NCBI GenBank assembly: GCA_964400105.1
Contig: CAYNTG010000011.1
Location: forward strand, 1 to 45,063
DNA from: CAYNTG01 sp964400105
Lineage (GTDB): Bacteria; UBP14; UBA6098
DNA length: 45,063 nucleotides
Direction: 5' to 3'
Numbering within the stretch: the first letter of the stretch is position 1; each line of letters opens with the position of its first letter. This document shows, one piece after another, positions 7,639-15,955 of this stretch. A program made the position numbers and the translations under genes. A model generated the notes under the pieces. It made no database searches. It saw only the letters and a list, made by a program, of their open reading frames with translations, and was not told the DNA's origin.

Positions 7639-8130
7639 ATGTTTGTTCTTAGATTTCCAGTCTCCAGGATCGAGGAGGGTGAAAATAGGGTATCGATAGA
7701 GGTTTTACCCTCCGATCTCGAGCTGGAATACGATGATGTTGTTTTCAAAGAGCCTATAAAAGTCGAATCGATATTTTCGAGGTTCTGTAGCGGTATAATG
7801 GTGAAGGTATCGGTAGAAACAGAGGTCGAGATTATCTGCTCTCGATGCTTGAAGCCGTTCGATTATTTAGAAAAATTGAGCTTCGAGGTTCAGGTGATGC
7901 TGAGGCACGGAGGTCCGCATTTTGCGGAATTCATGGATGAGGATTACGCCTCGCTCGATATCGGTTCCGGGCTTATCGATCTACGCGAGAGGGTTCGTGA
8001 GGAGATAATATTGGATTTGCCTATGATGCCGCTTTGCAGCGAGGATTGTCCCGGCATTGTAATCGACGGAGGCAAAAAAGGCGAAATCGATCGAAGGTGG
8101 AGCAAATTGAAGGATTTTAATCGATCTTAA
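7639..8130 (+). CDS. DUF177 / YceD-family protein
   Basis: YceD-family proteins sit next to rpmF in most bacteria and are linked to 23S rRNA/50S maturation. The 163-residue product has the family layout: a beta-rich N-terminus, a first Cys pair in IICSRCLKPF (67/70) and a C-terminal pair in PLCSEDCPGI (133/137). I chose the ATG at 7639 (MFVLRFP) because the in-frame ATG at 7630 overlaps the -10 box of the promoter at 7604-7631; upstream-derived transcripts could still use 7630 and add three residues. No Shine-Dalgarno precedes 7639, consistent with leaderless translation. rpmF follows 21 bases downstream, the standard arrangement. Confidence 0.85.
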   Translation: MFVLRFPVSRIEEGENRVSIEVLPSDLELEYDDVVFKEPIKVESIFSRFCSGIMVKVSVETEVEIICSRCLKPFDYLEKLSFEVQVMLRHGGPHFAEFMDEDYASLDIGSGLIDLRERVREEIILDLPMMPLCSEDCPGIVIDGGKKGEIDRRWSKLKDFNRS

Positions 8131-8151
8131 TCGAGATTAGAGAGGATAATT

Positions 8152-8331
8152 ATGGCCTTACAAAAATCGAGAACCGGAAAAACTCGCAAGGCAAAAAGAC
8201 GCGGGAACAAAAAACTCAAATTGCCAAACGTAATCGAGTGTCCGCAATGCAAAGCGCCAATGCTGCCGCATCGAGCATGCAAAAGCTGCGGATACTATGC
8301 CGGACGTCTTGTAATTAATGTCGAGAGTTAA
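8152..8331 (+). CDS. rpmF: 50S ribosomal protein L32
   Basis: This 59-codon gene encodes a component of the large ribosomal subunit. The N-terminus is basic (MALQKSRTGKTRKAKRRG) and a four-Cys zinc ribbon follows, with Cys30/33 and Cys43/46 in ECPQCKAPMLPHRACKSCGYY, the zinc-binding form of L32. It ends GRLVINVES. GAGG at 8142-8145 precedes the ATG. Its place between the DUF177 gene and plsX is the conserved rpmF-plsX-fab arrangement that links ribosome and phospholipid synthesis. Confidence 0.95.
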   Translation: MALQKSRTGKTRKAKRRGNKKLKLPNVIECPQCKAPMLPHRACKSCGYYAGRLVINVES

Positions 8332-8351
8332 TCGATCGGCAGGTTGGTAGA

Positions 8352-9479
8352 ATGGGACGTTTGTCCTATTATACAAGGAGATTAGCCCGAAGGTGGGCGA
8401 AGGAAGCCGCCGAACGCGAAAGACCGATCGTCGTCGCGTTGGATGCTATGGGCGGCGATGTCGGCCCCGAAGCGACGCTCGACGGCGCTATGCGGATCGT
8501 GGCGGCACAACCGAATCTCAAGGTGTTGCTCGTTGGCAAGACCGAAGAACTCAATGTCCAACTCGGACATAAATTCCTTCCAGAAGAGATCGAAATCGTT
8601 CACGCCGAGGAGGGGTTCGGCATGAACGAGTCGCCGACTTTAGCCCTCCGAAGACCGAATTGCAGCATCATGATGGGCGTGGATTTGGTCGCTTCCGGCC
8701 GTGCGGACGGATTCGTGAGCATGGGGAATACCGGCGCTATCGTTGCGACATCTCTCGTGAGACTCGGACGCATCGAGGGGGTCGAGCGCCCGGGGCTGAT
8801 GACGCTTTTCCCGACTATCGAGGGTCGCCCGACTATCCTGATGGATATCGGCGCTAATGTCGATTGCAAGGCCGAACATCTCCTCCAATTCGGCAAAATT
8901 GCCAGCCTTTATGCCGAGAAGGTCCTTTGCCGGGAAAACCCCAAGGTAGCGCTCCTTTCGGTTGGTGAGGAAGAATCCAAGGGGAACGCGGTAGTCAAAG
9001 AGGCATATAAGCTTTTCAAAAAAAGCGGCTTGAACTTCGTCGGCAATGTCGAGGGCGGAGATATCCTTCACGGCAGCGTCGATGTGGTTGTGGCGGATGG
9101 TTTCGTCGGAAATGCACTGGTAAAATTCGGCGAGGGAAGCGGAACCTTTTTCAAAAATATCGCAAAAAGGGGCCGCCGAAAGAACATTTTATCCCTTGCA
9201 AGCGGTCTTTTGGTGAAGGGGCATTTTCGCAGGATTTTGAAGGAATTCGATTACGCCGAATTCGGCGGTGCACCACTTCTGGGAGTGAAGGGAAATATCT
9301 TAATCGGTCACGGAAAATCATCGCCGGAAGCCATCGCCAATGCCGTTGCGCTCGCATTCACAATGTCATTCACACGTATAGATAAACTTATCGCAGAAAA
9401 TATTAAAAGAATAGGAGGGGAGTGTGAAAACGAGGATATTAGGGACAGGGTCGAATCTACCTGCAAAGATTCTAACTAA
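8352..9479 (+). CDS. plsX: Phosphate acyltransferase PlsX
   Basis: Makes acyl-phosphate from acyl-ACP for phospholipid synthesis at the inner face of the membrane. Family strings are clear: VVALDAMGGDVGPEATLDGA, GKTEEL, IVHAEEGFGMNESP, SMGNTGAIVATSL, DIGANVDCKAEHLLQFGKIAS, VALLSVGEEESKGN, NVEGGDIL and GVKGNILIGHGKS. Two oddities. The N-terminus carries about 27 extra basic residues (MGRLSYYTRRLARRWAKEAA) before the usual start, and I find no better start codon. The C-terminus runs 56 bases into fabH, over its ribosome binding site and start, making 375 residues against the usual 330-350. The extra ends look tolerated rather than functional. Confidence 0.95.
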   Translation: MGRLSYYTRRLARRWAKEAAERERPIVVALDAMGGDVGPEATLDGAMRIVAAQPNLKVLLVGKTEELNVQLGHKFLPEEIEIVHAEEGFGMNESPTLALRRPNCSIMMGVDLVASGRADGFVSMGNTGAIVATSLVRLGRIEGVERPGLMTLFPTIEGRPTILMDIGANVDCKAEHLLQFGKIASLYAEKVLCRENPKVALLSVGEEESKGNAVVKEAYKLFKKSGLNFVGNVEGGDILHGSVDVVVADGFVGNALVKFGEGSGTFFKNIAKRGRRKNILSLASGLLVKGHFRRILKEFDYAEFGGAPLLGVKGNILIGHGKSSPEAIANAVALAFTMSFTRIDKLIAENIKRIGGECENEDIRDRVESTCKDSN

Positions 9480-10404
9480 CGCCGACCTCGAAAAGATGGT
9501 CGATACGAGCGACGAATGGATCGTCGCCAGAAGCGGTATCAAGGAGCGTAGGATCGCCGACGACACAGAATCGGCTTCGACATTCGCTTTGCCGGCTGCG
9601 AAAATGGCTCTCGAACGAGCCGGACTGACGGCGCAAGACCTCGATGCCATCGTCGTTGGAACGATCACACCCGACATGGTCTTTCCGAGCACTGCATGTA
9701 TTTTACAGGAGAAACTTGGCTGTCGGCAAATCCCGTCTTTCGACCTCTCTGCGGGATGCACAGGTTTTATATACAGCACTATCGTCGCGAATTCTTTGAT
9801 TGTGAACTCGATGGCGCGATATGTCCTCGTGGTCGGCGTGGAGCTGCTAACGAAGATCACGGATTGGACCGATCGATCGACCTGCGTTCTCTTTGGCGAC
9901 GGCGCGGGAGCGGTCATTTTAGGCCCTTCCGAGGACGAAAATCGCGGTATAATGGGCACATTTTGGTCGGCGGATGGCAAGTTCGGGCCTCTTCTGGAGA
10001 TGCCCGCCGGCGGTAGCGCGATGCCCGCGAGTGAGGAAACCGTTCGACAGAATCTGCATACGGTTCGTATGCTCGGCAACGAGACCTTTAAGGCGGCGGT
10101 CAGAGCCATGGAGGAAGCGAGCGTCGAGGGGATTAAGGCCGCCGGTCTCGAAATCTCGGACATCGATTGGCTGATTCCACATCAGGCGAATATTCGAATT
10201 ATCCAATTCACGGCAAAACGACTCGGAATTCCGATGGATAGGGTCGTTATTACGCTCGATAAATATGGTAACACCAGCGCCAGCAGCGTTCCAATCGCTC
10301 TCGACGAGGCGATGACATCAGGAAGAATCAAGCCGAATGATAAGGTGCTGCTCGTGGCTTTCGGCGCGGGTTTCACGTGGGGAAGCGTAGTTTTTAACGC
10401 ATAG
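9424..10404 (+). CDS. fabH: 3-oxoacyl-ACP synthase III (FabH)
   Basis: Condenses acetyl- (or branched acyl-) CoA with malonyl-ACP to start fatty acid synthesis. The 326-residue protein has the full Cys-His-Asn triad: Cys112 in DLSAGCTGFIYST, His253 in IPHQANIRI and Asn283 in YGNTSASS. GDGAGAVIL and the C-terminal VAFGAGFTWGSVVF are also family strings. The GTG at 9424 is set by AGGAGG (9413-9418) five bases upstream and lies inside the end of plsX in another frame. fabD starts nine bases after the stop. No fabG, acpP or fabF follows, so elongation genes must be elsewhere. Confidence 0.96.
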   Translation: MKTRILGTGSNLPAKILTNADLEKMVDTSDEWIVARSGIKERRIADDTESASTFALPAAKMALERAGLTAQDLDAIVVGTITPDMVFPSTACILQEKLGCRQIPSFDLSAGCTGFIYSTIVANSLIVNSMARYVLVVGVELLTKITDWTDRSTCVLFGDGAGAVILGPSEDENRGIMGTFWSADGKFGPLLEMPAGGSAMPASEETVRQNLHTVRMLGNETFKAAVRAMEEASVEGIKAAGLEISDIDWLIPHQANIRIIQFTAKRLGIPMDRVVITLDKYGNTSASSVPIALDEAMTSGRIKPNDKVLLVAFGAGFTWGSVVFNA

Positions 10405-10413
10405 GGGATTCTA

Positions 10414-11328
10414 TTGAAGGCGTTCGTATTTCCAGGACAGGGCAGCCAAAAACCCGGAATGGGCAGGGAGCTTTACGAGCGCTTCGATGAAGCACGTGCG
10501 GTTTATTCCGAGGCGAAAAGCGCCACCGGCGTAGATTGGGCGGAGATCAGTTTCGAGGCCGACGCGGAGACGCTCTCACGAACGGAGAACACACAACCGT
10601 GCCTTTTCCTGCATGGCGTCGCGATCGTCCGCAGCCTCGGGGAAAAGGCAGATTACGAAGGCGTCGCGGGGCATTCGTTGGGAGAATATACGGCGCTTCA
10701 TATTGCGGGGGTTTTGAAATTTCGGGAGGCGCTTCAAGCGGTGATCGAGCGCGGAAAACTGATGTCTCAGGCGAAATCCGGAGGGATGATCGTGCCGCTC
10801 GGCCTCGATGCCAAAACCATCGAGGATATCGTCGAAAGCCTTTCCGCCGAAGGCGTGATAGCTGTGGCTAACCTCAACGCGCCGGGGCAGATAGTCGTAT
10901 CCGGCGAGGAGTCGATTCTGGATGCGGCGACGGAGAAATTCGGCGAAGGCGGTGCCAAAAGAGTCGTCCGGCTACCGGTTTCGGGGGCGTTTCATTCCCC
11001 ACTCATGGAAGAATCCGGCCGGGAGATGAGAAAGATACTCGAAAAGGTAGATTTCTCGAGTCCGGTGGTGCCATTCTACGCCAATGTCAGCGGAGATCGC
11101 GAGGAAAATCCGGACGATATTCGAGGATTATTGATAGATCAAATCACAAACCCTGTTAGATGGATCGATCTTGTAAAGAAGATGACGGAAGACGGATTCG
11201 ATAATTATATCGAAGCCGGACCGGGCAAGGTTTTGCGCGGGCTTATCAAGAGAATTTCACGCGAGGTCGAGATGTCCGGTTTGTCGGATGTGGAATCCAT
11301 AGAAAATTATTATAAGGATTTAAGGTGA
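10414..11328 (+). CDS. fabD: Malonyl-CoA:ACP transacylase (FabD)
   Basis: Transfers malonyl from CoA to ACP. The 304 residues match the family length. The opening FVFPGQGSQKPGMG, the nucleophile elbow GHSLGE (Ser88), the malonate-binding Arg113 in IERGKLMSQA and the catalytic His194 in GAFHSPLM are all seen. The start is TTG at 10414 with AGGGGA upstream; the family normally begins exactly at this (M)xAFxFPGQG, so the weak start codon is real. The stop overlaps the GTG of the next gene by four bases. Confidence 0.95.
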   Translation: MKAFVFPGQGSQKPGMGRELYERFDEARAVYSEAKSATGVDWAEISFEADAETLSRTENTQPCLFLHGVAIVRSLGEKADYEGVAGHSLGEYTALHIAGVLKFREALQAVIERGKLMSQAKSGGMIVPLGLDAKTIEDIVESLSAEGVIAVANLNAPGQIVVSGEESILDAATEKFGEGGAKRVVRLPVSGAFHSPLMEESGREMRKILEKVDFSSPVVPFYANVSGDREENPDDIRGLLIDQITNPVRWIDLVKKMTEDGFDNYIEAGPGKVLRGLIKRISREVEMSGLSDVESIENYYKDLR

Positions 11329-11924
11329 GAACAAGGGGAGTAATACAAATATTATCGATGGTATTAATCTTGTCGTCCATGTTGTTTGGCGCAACAAAAA
11401 ATAACAATTCAATTTCCATCGAGGGCAAGATAGGCAGCAAGGTGAACTATGATATTATGCCGATCGGTTTCGCCGGCAGATTGAATTTTCCATTTCTTAC
11501 GGATGCCGCCGGATGGGGGATAGAGGCCGGAGTGATGCTTATTACGAGCTGGGAGGACACGCTCGATCTTTCGACAAGCCCCGATCCGGATGATACCATA
11601 CTATACGATCTTTGGACGAAGAACGGCACCGATATAAATTTCCATATCGGGCCTGAATTTCGATATAAATTCAAATTAGATGAGAATATCGGGATTTCCA
11701 CAACTATCGGTGCGGGACTTATTGCGAATATATCGGCGTTCGACGAAACTAAAAGTTCATCTAAATCGTCAGCCTTATATTCGATCAGTGAAACACCCAC
11801 GGAGGTTGCGTTTTATATCAAACCCAGGCTTTCTTTTCATATAAAAAAAGTATATTTAGCATACGAGTATTTCGGAGGAACCGAGAGCCTCGATCATGCG
11901 GTTTGTCTTGGTATTACATTTTGA
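11325..11924 (+). CDS. Predicted outer-membrane beta-barrel protein coupled to fabD
   Basis: The 199-residue protein opens with a signal peptide (IQILSMVLILSSMLFGA), followed by alternating amphipathic strands: FAGRLNFPF, GIEAGVMLITSW, DINFHIGPEFRYKF, GISTTIGAGLIANIS, EVAFYIKPRLSFHI, KVYLAYEYFGG. It ends in Phe (AVCLGITF), the C-terminal residue expected for BAM-assembled barrels. It looks like a small eight-strand barrel of the OmpA/OmpX size class, but I recognise no specific family. Its GTG overlaps the fabD stop (GTGA), so synthesis of this envelope protein is coupled to the lipid operon. Confidence 0.65.
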   Translation: MRTRGVIQILSMVLILSSMLFGATKNNNSISIEGKIGSKVNYDIMPIGFAGRLNFPFLTDAAGWGIEAGVMLITSWEDTLDLSTSPDPDDTILYDLWTKNGTDINFHIGPEFRYKFKLDENIGISTTIGAGLIANISAFDETKSSSKSSALYSISETPTEVAFYIKPRLSFHIKKVYLAYEYFGGTESLDHAVCLGITF

Positions 11925-11957
11925 TAAAATAGTAACACTATCCCAATAGGGGGAAAT

Positions 11958-12881
11958 ATGAGGAAAACATTTCTATTCTTTACAACCGTGATGGCAATAT
12001 CGATTATCGTTTCGGGATGTGGCGGAGAGAAGAAACTAATCGGGGATTTTGAGAATGAGGGAATCGTTGTATCCTATGCTCCTGCGTCGGGAGAGGAGAT
12101 TTTTTATCGCTCCGACTCGGATAACCTAACGGAATTTACGGAAAGAGGTTCCCATCAGAGCACACTTTCGAAAACCACAAGTTGGGAATCGTTCTATATC
12201 GATTCGGTGAAAAACGGGATAACCGCCGTCACATATGGATTTATCGCAAGCGAGACGGGAATCTTCCAGAACGGCATGTATGAACAGCAAGATGAAGAGG
12301 ACGAGATTATCGGTCAGAAACTCACGATCGTCGTGAATCCCGATGGCGAGCTTATTGATTGGTCCGGCCTGGAGGATCTCGAATTAGACGATTCCGGGAT
12401 CGACCGTGGGGAGATGACGGCCAGCAACTACGCATCGATCTACTTCGACAGTTTCCCGATAGAGCCGATCAAGATCGGATCGACATGGAAGCGCGAGAAC
12501 AAGATGGATGTTTCCACAAAAGAGGGCGATATGCATCAATCCACAACGAAGACCTACACTGCTCAGGACTTCGTCGAAAAAGACGGCCGTCCGTGCGTCA
12601 AATGCAAGATCGAAATAGTTATCGATAACACCGGCGAAGGCTCGGTAAAAAACGAAGGCAAAACATATTATTATTATAATGAGGGTCGCGGAGAGGGCAA
12701 AGGAACGATTTATTTCGATTTCGAGGCCGGATATACGATTCACTCCACCTTCAACTGGATCGTCGATTTCACGATTACCAGCGTCGAGGAGCAGACCCAG
12801 GAAGAGAACAGTTTTTCATATTATCAAGAGCAAAAGGTGACATATAGCTTCGTCGATGAATCCGAGGTTCCTGTAGATTAG
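11958..12881 (+). CDS. Secreted lipoprotein of unknown function
   Basis: The 307-residue protein has a lipoprotein signal peptide (ATG 11958, hydrophobic stretch FLFFTTVMAISIIVS) and the lipobox IVSGC, making Cys21 the lipidated residue, followed by GGE. The mature part is a beta-rich, acidic domain with PIEPIKIGSTWKRE and later GKGTIYFDFEAGYTIHS. It recalls DUF6263-type lipoproteins, which share the layout of unmodified substrate terms and a late beta-sheet, but I cannot confirm that. GGGGGAA lies just before the start. It is 33 bases after the barrel gene and may be its partner at the outer membrane. No catalytic motif is seen. Confidence 0.7.
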   Translation: MRKTFLFFTTVMAISIIVSGCGGEKKLIGDFENEGIVVSYAPASGEEIFYRSDSDNLTEFTERGSHQSTLSKTTSWESFYIDSVKNGITAVTYGFIASETGIFQNGMYEQQDEEDEIIGQKLTIVVNPDGELIDWSGLEDLELDDSGIDRGEMTASNYASIYFDSFPIEPIKIGSTWKRENKMDVSTKEGDMHQSTTKTYTAQDFVEKDGRPCVKCKIEIVIDNTGEGSVKNEGKTYYYYNEGRGEGKGTIYFDFEAGYTIHSTFNWIVDFTITSVEEQTQEENSFSYYQEQKVTYSFVDESEVPVD

Positions 12882-12981
12882 CACAACTGAAACTCTTTAT
12901 TTAAATATCACACGGGAGCCTTATGCATCAACTATTCCATATTGTAATAGTCTATAAATATAATAATATAGTCGTAAGCAA

Positions 12982-13010
12982 TTGACACACGGCTTCCCTT
13001 TCCTTAAACT
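12982..13010 (+). promoter_or_regulatory. Sigma-70-type promoter before the gene at 13070
   Basis: A perfect -35 TTGACA (12982-12987), 17 bases, then TAAACT (13005-13010), four of six -10 consensus bases. It lies in an AT-rich stretch 60 bases before an ATG with a good ribosome binding site. Confidence 0.6.
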
Positions 13011-13069
13011 TATATATATTATTTTTACCGAAGAATCCAGATAAACCATGAATCTTCGGAGGTGGAAAA

Positions 13070-13413
13070 ATGAAAAAGAAGATTTTTACTGCGGTTTTTG
13101 CCGTGTTTGTTGGTCTGCTATGTATGGGTAGCGAATGCGACTTCGGTTTGAAACCGAAATTTACCGTCGTAGAGGGGGATGTCCTTTTTCTGGGTGATTG
13201 GCCCGATGAGGCCGTCATGGCATTTATCGTTGTGGTGGATGAAAAGCCGGATGAATTGGTGCTCGATTTGAATCTACTGAGCGGTTTTTACCAGATACCG
13301 GAATTCGATATCGAGAACGAGGTGGATTCGATTCATTTCGAGATAGAACTCAATGCCGGGGTCTATAACTGGGTTTTCATCGCGATTTTGGATAGTGCGG
13401 CATTGAACGATCC
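13070..13413 (+). CDS. Exported protein, 3' end lost in assembly gap
   Basis: GGAGG ends nine bases before the ATG. The product begins with a signal peptide (MKKKIFTAVFAVFVGLLCMGS) containing Cys residues near its end, so it may be a lipoprotein, although no clean lipobox is seen. The remaining 90 or so residues are acidic and beta-rich (VVEGDVLFLGDWPDEA, VDSIHFEIELNAGVYNWVFIAIL). The frame is open into the N run at 13414, so at least part of the C-terminus is missing. I recognise no family. It could be a small accessory protein of the TonB receptor that follows the gap, as in many substrate-uptake loci, but the gap prevents proof of adjacency. Confidence 0.65.
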
Positions 13414-13513
13414 NNNNNNNNNNNNNNNNNNNNNNNNNNNNNNNNNNNNNNNNNNNNNNNNNNNNNNNNNNNNNNNNNNNNNNNNNNNNNNNNNNNNNNN
13501 NNNNNNNNNNNNN
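13414..13513. other. Assembly gap (100 N)
   Basis: Exactly 100 N, a conventional scaffold placeholder. It removes the end of the exported protein at 13070 and possibly the true start of the TonB receptor, so the number of genes lost is unknown. Confidence 0.95.
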
Positions 13514-13514
13514 A

Positions 13515-15734
13515 ATGACTTTATTTACAGGAATCGCCGCTTCGTTTATCGCATATGGCGCGACTTTGGCGGCAACCCATAAGATTACTGGAAAGATCAC
13601 CGATGAGAAGGGGAGAGGATTGCCGGGCGCGAATATCGTCGTGGTGGGCGCCCAAAAGGGCGCTTCGACCAATCTTTCCGGTGAATACTCGCTGATCGAT
13701 CTTCCATCCGGAACGTTCGAGTTCCGCGTATCGATGATCGGATTCGAGACGACGAGCCAGGATGTTACAGTCGTCGCCGATCAGGAGATAATCTTCAGCT
13801 TGCTTCCGAAGGCATATCAATCACAGCCGGTGGTCGTTACGGCGAGCAGGACACGCCAGAAGCTCCAGGACAGCCCGGTTACGACGAGCGTTGTCGAGGC
13901 GGAACAGATTGCGGAACGAAACTTCCTTTCCGCCGACGAGGCGATGCGTTTTATCGGTGGCGTTTCCATGAACAGCGATCAGGTTTCGATTCGAAACTCC
14001 ACAGGATACGCCCACGGCGCTGGAACGAGAGTGCTTGTTATGATCGATGGAATGCCACTTTCGTCCGGCGACACTGGCGAGATCAAATGGGATTCTATAC
14101 CCATTGGCCAGATCGAACAGATCGAGGTCGTCAAAACAGCGGGAAGCACCCTTTACGGCTCCGATGCGATGGGCGGAATCATAAATATCATCACAAGAAA
14201 ACCGGAACACCTATCCATATATAAAATTACTTCAGAGTTCGGTATTTGGGACAAACCGGCATACGAGGAATGGGAATGGTCAGACAACACACAGGTTTTT
14301 CATAGAATTGGGGTAGAACATTCCCGCCGGATGAAGGATTGGGGAATAATGCTTTCTTTCGAGGAGAAGCAGGATGAAAATTACCTTCAAGCCAACGATT
14401 TTTATCGTGGCGCGTTCTTTGGTAAGGCGACGAGGGATATCGCTGGTAACAGCAATTTGAGCTTTATGCTAAACGTCGCTTATGAAGATAGGGGTTGCGG
14501 TCTCGAGTGGACGAGTCAGTCGCGGGCGCTTTGCGTCGATTCGATGAAAATCGACGACAGGACCTGGTCGTCGAAGTTGCAGGGAAACGTTGCATATTCA
14601 GGAAGCGCAAAGGGTGGCAAGCAGGTCTGGAATGTGAAGGCTTATACAAATTGGAATTCGTGGGTAACTCACCTTTATGACGGAAACGATGGATTTGACA
14701 ATATTCATAGCGAATCGAATAGAACCGGAGTCGATGGACAGTTCACATTTGTTCCTTCGGATAATCATCGTCTTACAACGGGCGCTTCTATCAGCTATGT
14801 CAATATAGACGCCAATATTTTCGGTCGACACGACGGCTTCGGCGGCGCTCTTTTCATTCAAGACGAGATCAACAAGTTTGACCCTCTGGTCGCAACGATC
14901 GGACTTCGCGGCGATCTATTCCGCGTTAATCCAGCCGATGATTACGATGGCGAGCTATACGGTCAGGTCAACCCGAAGATCGGTCTCGTTTATCATGTTG
15001 CGGAGAATTTTGCGACGAGAGGGAATATCGGAACAGGTTTCAGGATGCCGACTATTGCCGAGCTTTTTACCGAGATAGACGCTGCCGGTATTTTGAAGGT
15101 TCAGCCGAATCCGTTCCTCCGTGCCGAGCAATCATACAACGCGGAAGCCGGTATAAACTGGATCAGCGGCAAACAGATGCTGGATTTCGCGATCTTCAAT
15201 AATTGGTTCACCGACCTGATAGAGCCAGTTGCGTTCGTTGGCAATCAGGTGAAATTCCAGAATATAAACGATGCTTCGATATTCGGCTTGGAAACCTCAA
15301 TCAACTGGAACCTCGGCGAGGTTGTCGGGATGTCGCCTATCGAGAATGCTCCGGAATTCCTCGACAGAATCAAATTTAATTTCAGTTATTTATACACAAA
15401 ATCAGTCAACACAACCGCAAGCGAAGAGGCTGACTCTACTGTTCTTCTGCCGTATAGGCCGGAGCATAGCCTTACGCTAATTACGAACTGCGATTACTGG
15501 AAACATGGCTCGATCTCGATCGATGCGAGATACAAGAGCGAGCCGATCCTCGGGCTTTATGTTGAAGATCCGACGGTCGAACAGCGCATTATCGATATAA
15601 CTAATAAATTCAGTTATAAACAATGGACGCTGCAGCTTAAGGTCTCGAACCTGCTGAACTGGAACTACACCGAGATCGACCGGAACATTGCGTCGATACG
15701 CAAATTCTCCGCGCTCGTTTCGGTAAATTTCTAA
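13515..15734 (+). CDS. TonB-dependent outer-membrane receptor (start possibly inside the gap)
   Basis: Imports a bound ligand (siderophore, cobalamin or glycan) across the outer membrane using TonB energy. In the 739 visible residues: a signal-like stretch TGIAASFIAYGATLAA; a carboxypeptidase-regulatory-like beta domain (about 22-100) with KITDEKGRGLPGANIVV and GEYSLIDLPSGTFEFRVS; a plug domain (about 105-225) opening VVVTASRTRQ and containing VLVMIDGMPL, IEQIEVVKTAGSTLYGSDA and GGIINIITR; and a long barrel with NIGTGFRMPTIAELF, ending in Phe (SALVSVNF). The regulatory-like N-domain is typical of FCB-group receptors. The ATG at 13515 is two bases after the gap, so the true start may be upstream. 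No ligand gene nearby identifies the cargo. Confidence 0.9.
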   Translation: MTLFTGIAASFIAYGATLAATHKITGKITDEKGRGLPGANIVVVGAQKGASTNLSGEYSLIDLPSGTFEFRVSMIGFETTSQDVTVVADQEIIFSLLPKAYQSQPVVVTASRTRQKLQDSPVTTSVVEAEQIAERNFLSADEAMRFIGGVSMNSDQVSIRNSTGYAHGAGTRVLVMIDGMPLSSGDTGEIKWDSIPIGQIEQIEVVKTAGSTLYGSDAMGGIINIITRKPEHLSIYKITSEFGIWDKPAYEEWEWSDNTQVFHRIGVEHSRRMKDWGIMLSFEEKQDENYLQANDFYRGAFFGKATRDIAGNSNLSFMLNVAYEDRGCGLEWTSQSRALCVDSMKIDDRTWSSKLQGNVAYSGSAKGGKQVWNVKAYTNWNSWVTHLYDGNDGFDNIHSESNRTGVDGQFTFVPSDNHRLTTGASISYVNIDANIFGRHDGFGGALFIQDEINKFDPLVATIGLRGDLFRVNPADDYDGELYGQVNPKIGLVYHVAENFATRGNIGTGFRMPTIAELFTEIDAAGILKVQPNPFLRAEQSYNAEAGINWISGKQMLDFAIFNNWFTDLIEPVAFVGNQVKFQNINDASIFGLETSINWNLGEVVGMSPIENAPEFLDRIKFNFSYLYTKSVNTTASEEADSTVLLPYRPEHSLTLITNCDYWKHGSISIDARYKSEPILGLYVEDPTVEQRIIDITNKFSYKQWTLQLKVSNLLNWNYTEIDRNIASIRKFSALVSVNF

Positions 15735-15758
15735 TGTGATTTGAATGGATAATCGAAT

Positions 15759-15778
15759 AAAGGCGGATTCCGCCTTTT
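15759..15778. terminator. Terminator after the TonB receptor gene
   Basis: An eight-base stem, AAAGGCGG (15759-15766) with CCGCCTTT (15770-15777), three-base loop, followed by T. It lies 25 bases after the receptor stop and between converging genes, so it could serve both strands. The remaining bases to 15955 show no gene; 15854-15867 repeats 14 bases found inside the repeat at 14-93. Confidence 0.7.
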
Positions 15779-15955
15779 GTTAATAAAAATCCAATCTCGA
15801 AATCCTCGATAAAAATCTCTGATAAGCAATTCGGGGGTCGTCGCACAAACGTGTTTCCTTCGGTCACTGTCACGATTTTTGCGGTTACTTCGTAAGCAAA
15901 AATCCCAACCCAACCACCACCCCATTCCCGCGCCAGCGCCCTACCAAAAAGTGCA

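Noticed and set aside
15854..15867. TTTCCTTCGGTCAC matching part of repeat copy 1
   Set aside because: A 14-base exact match to 68-81 is suggestive, but no element ends are seen around it.
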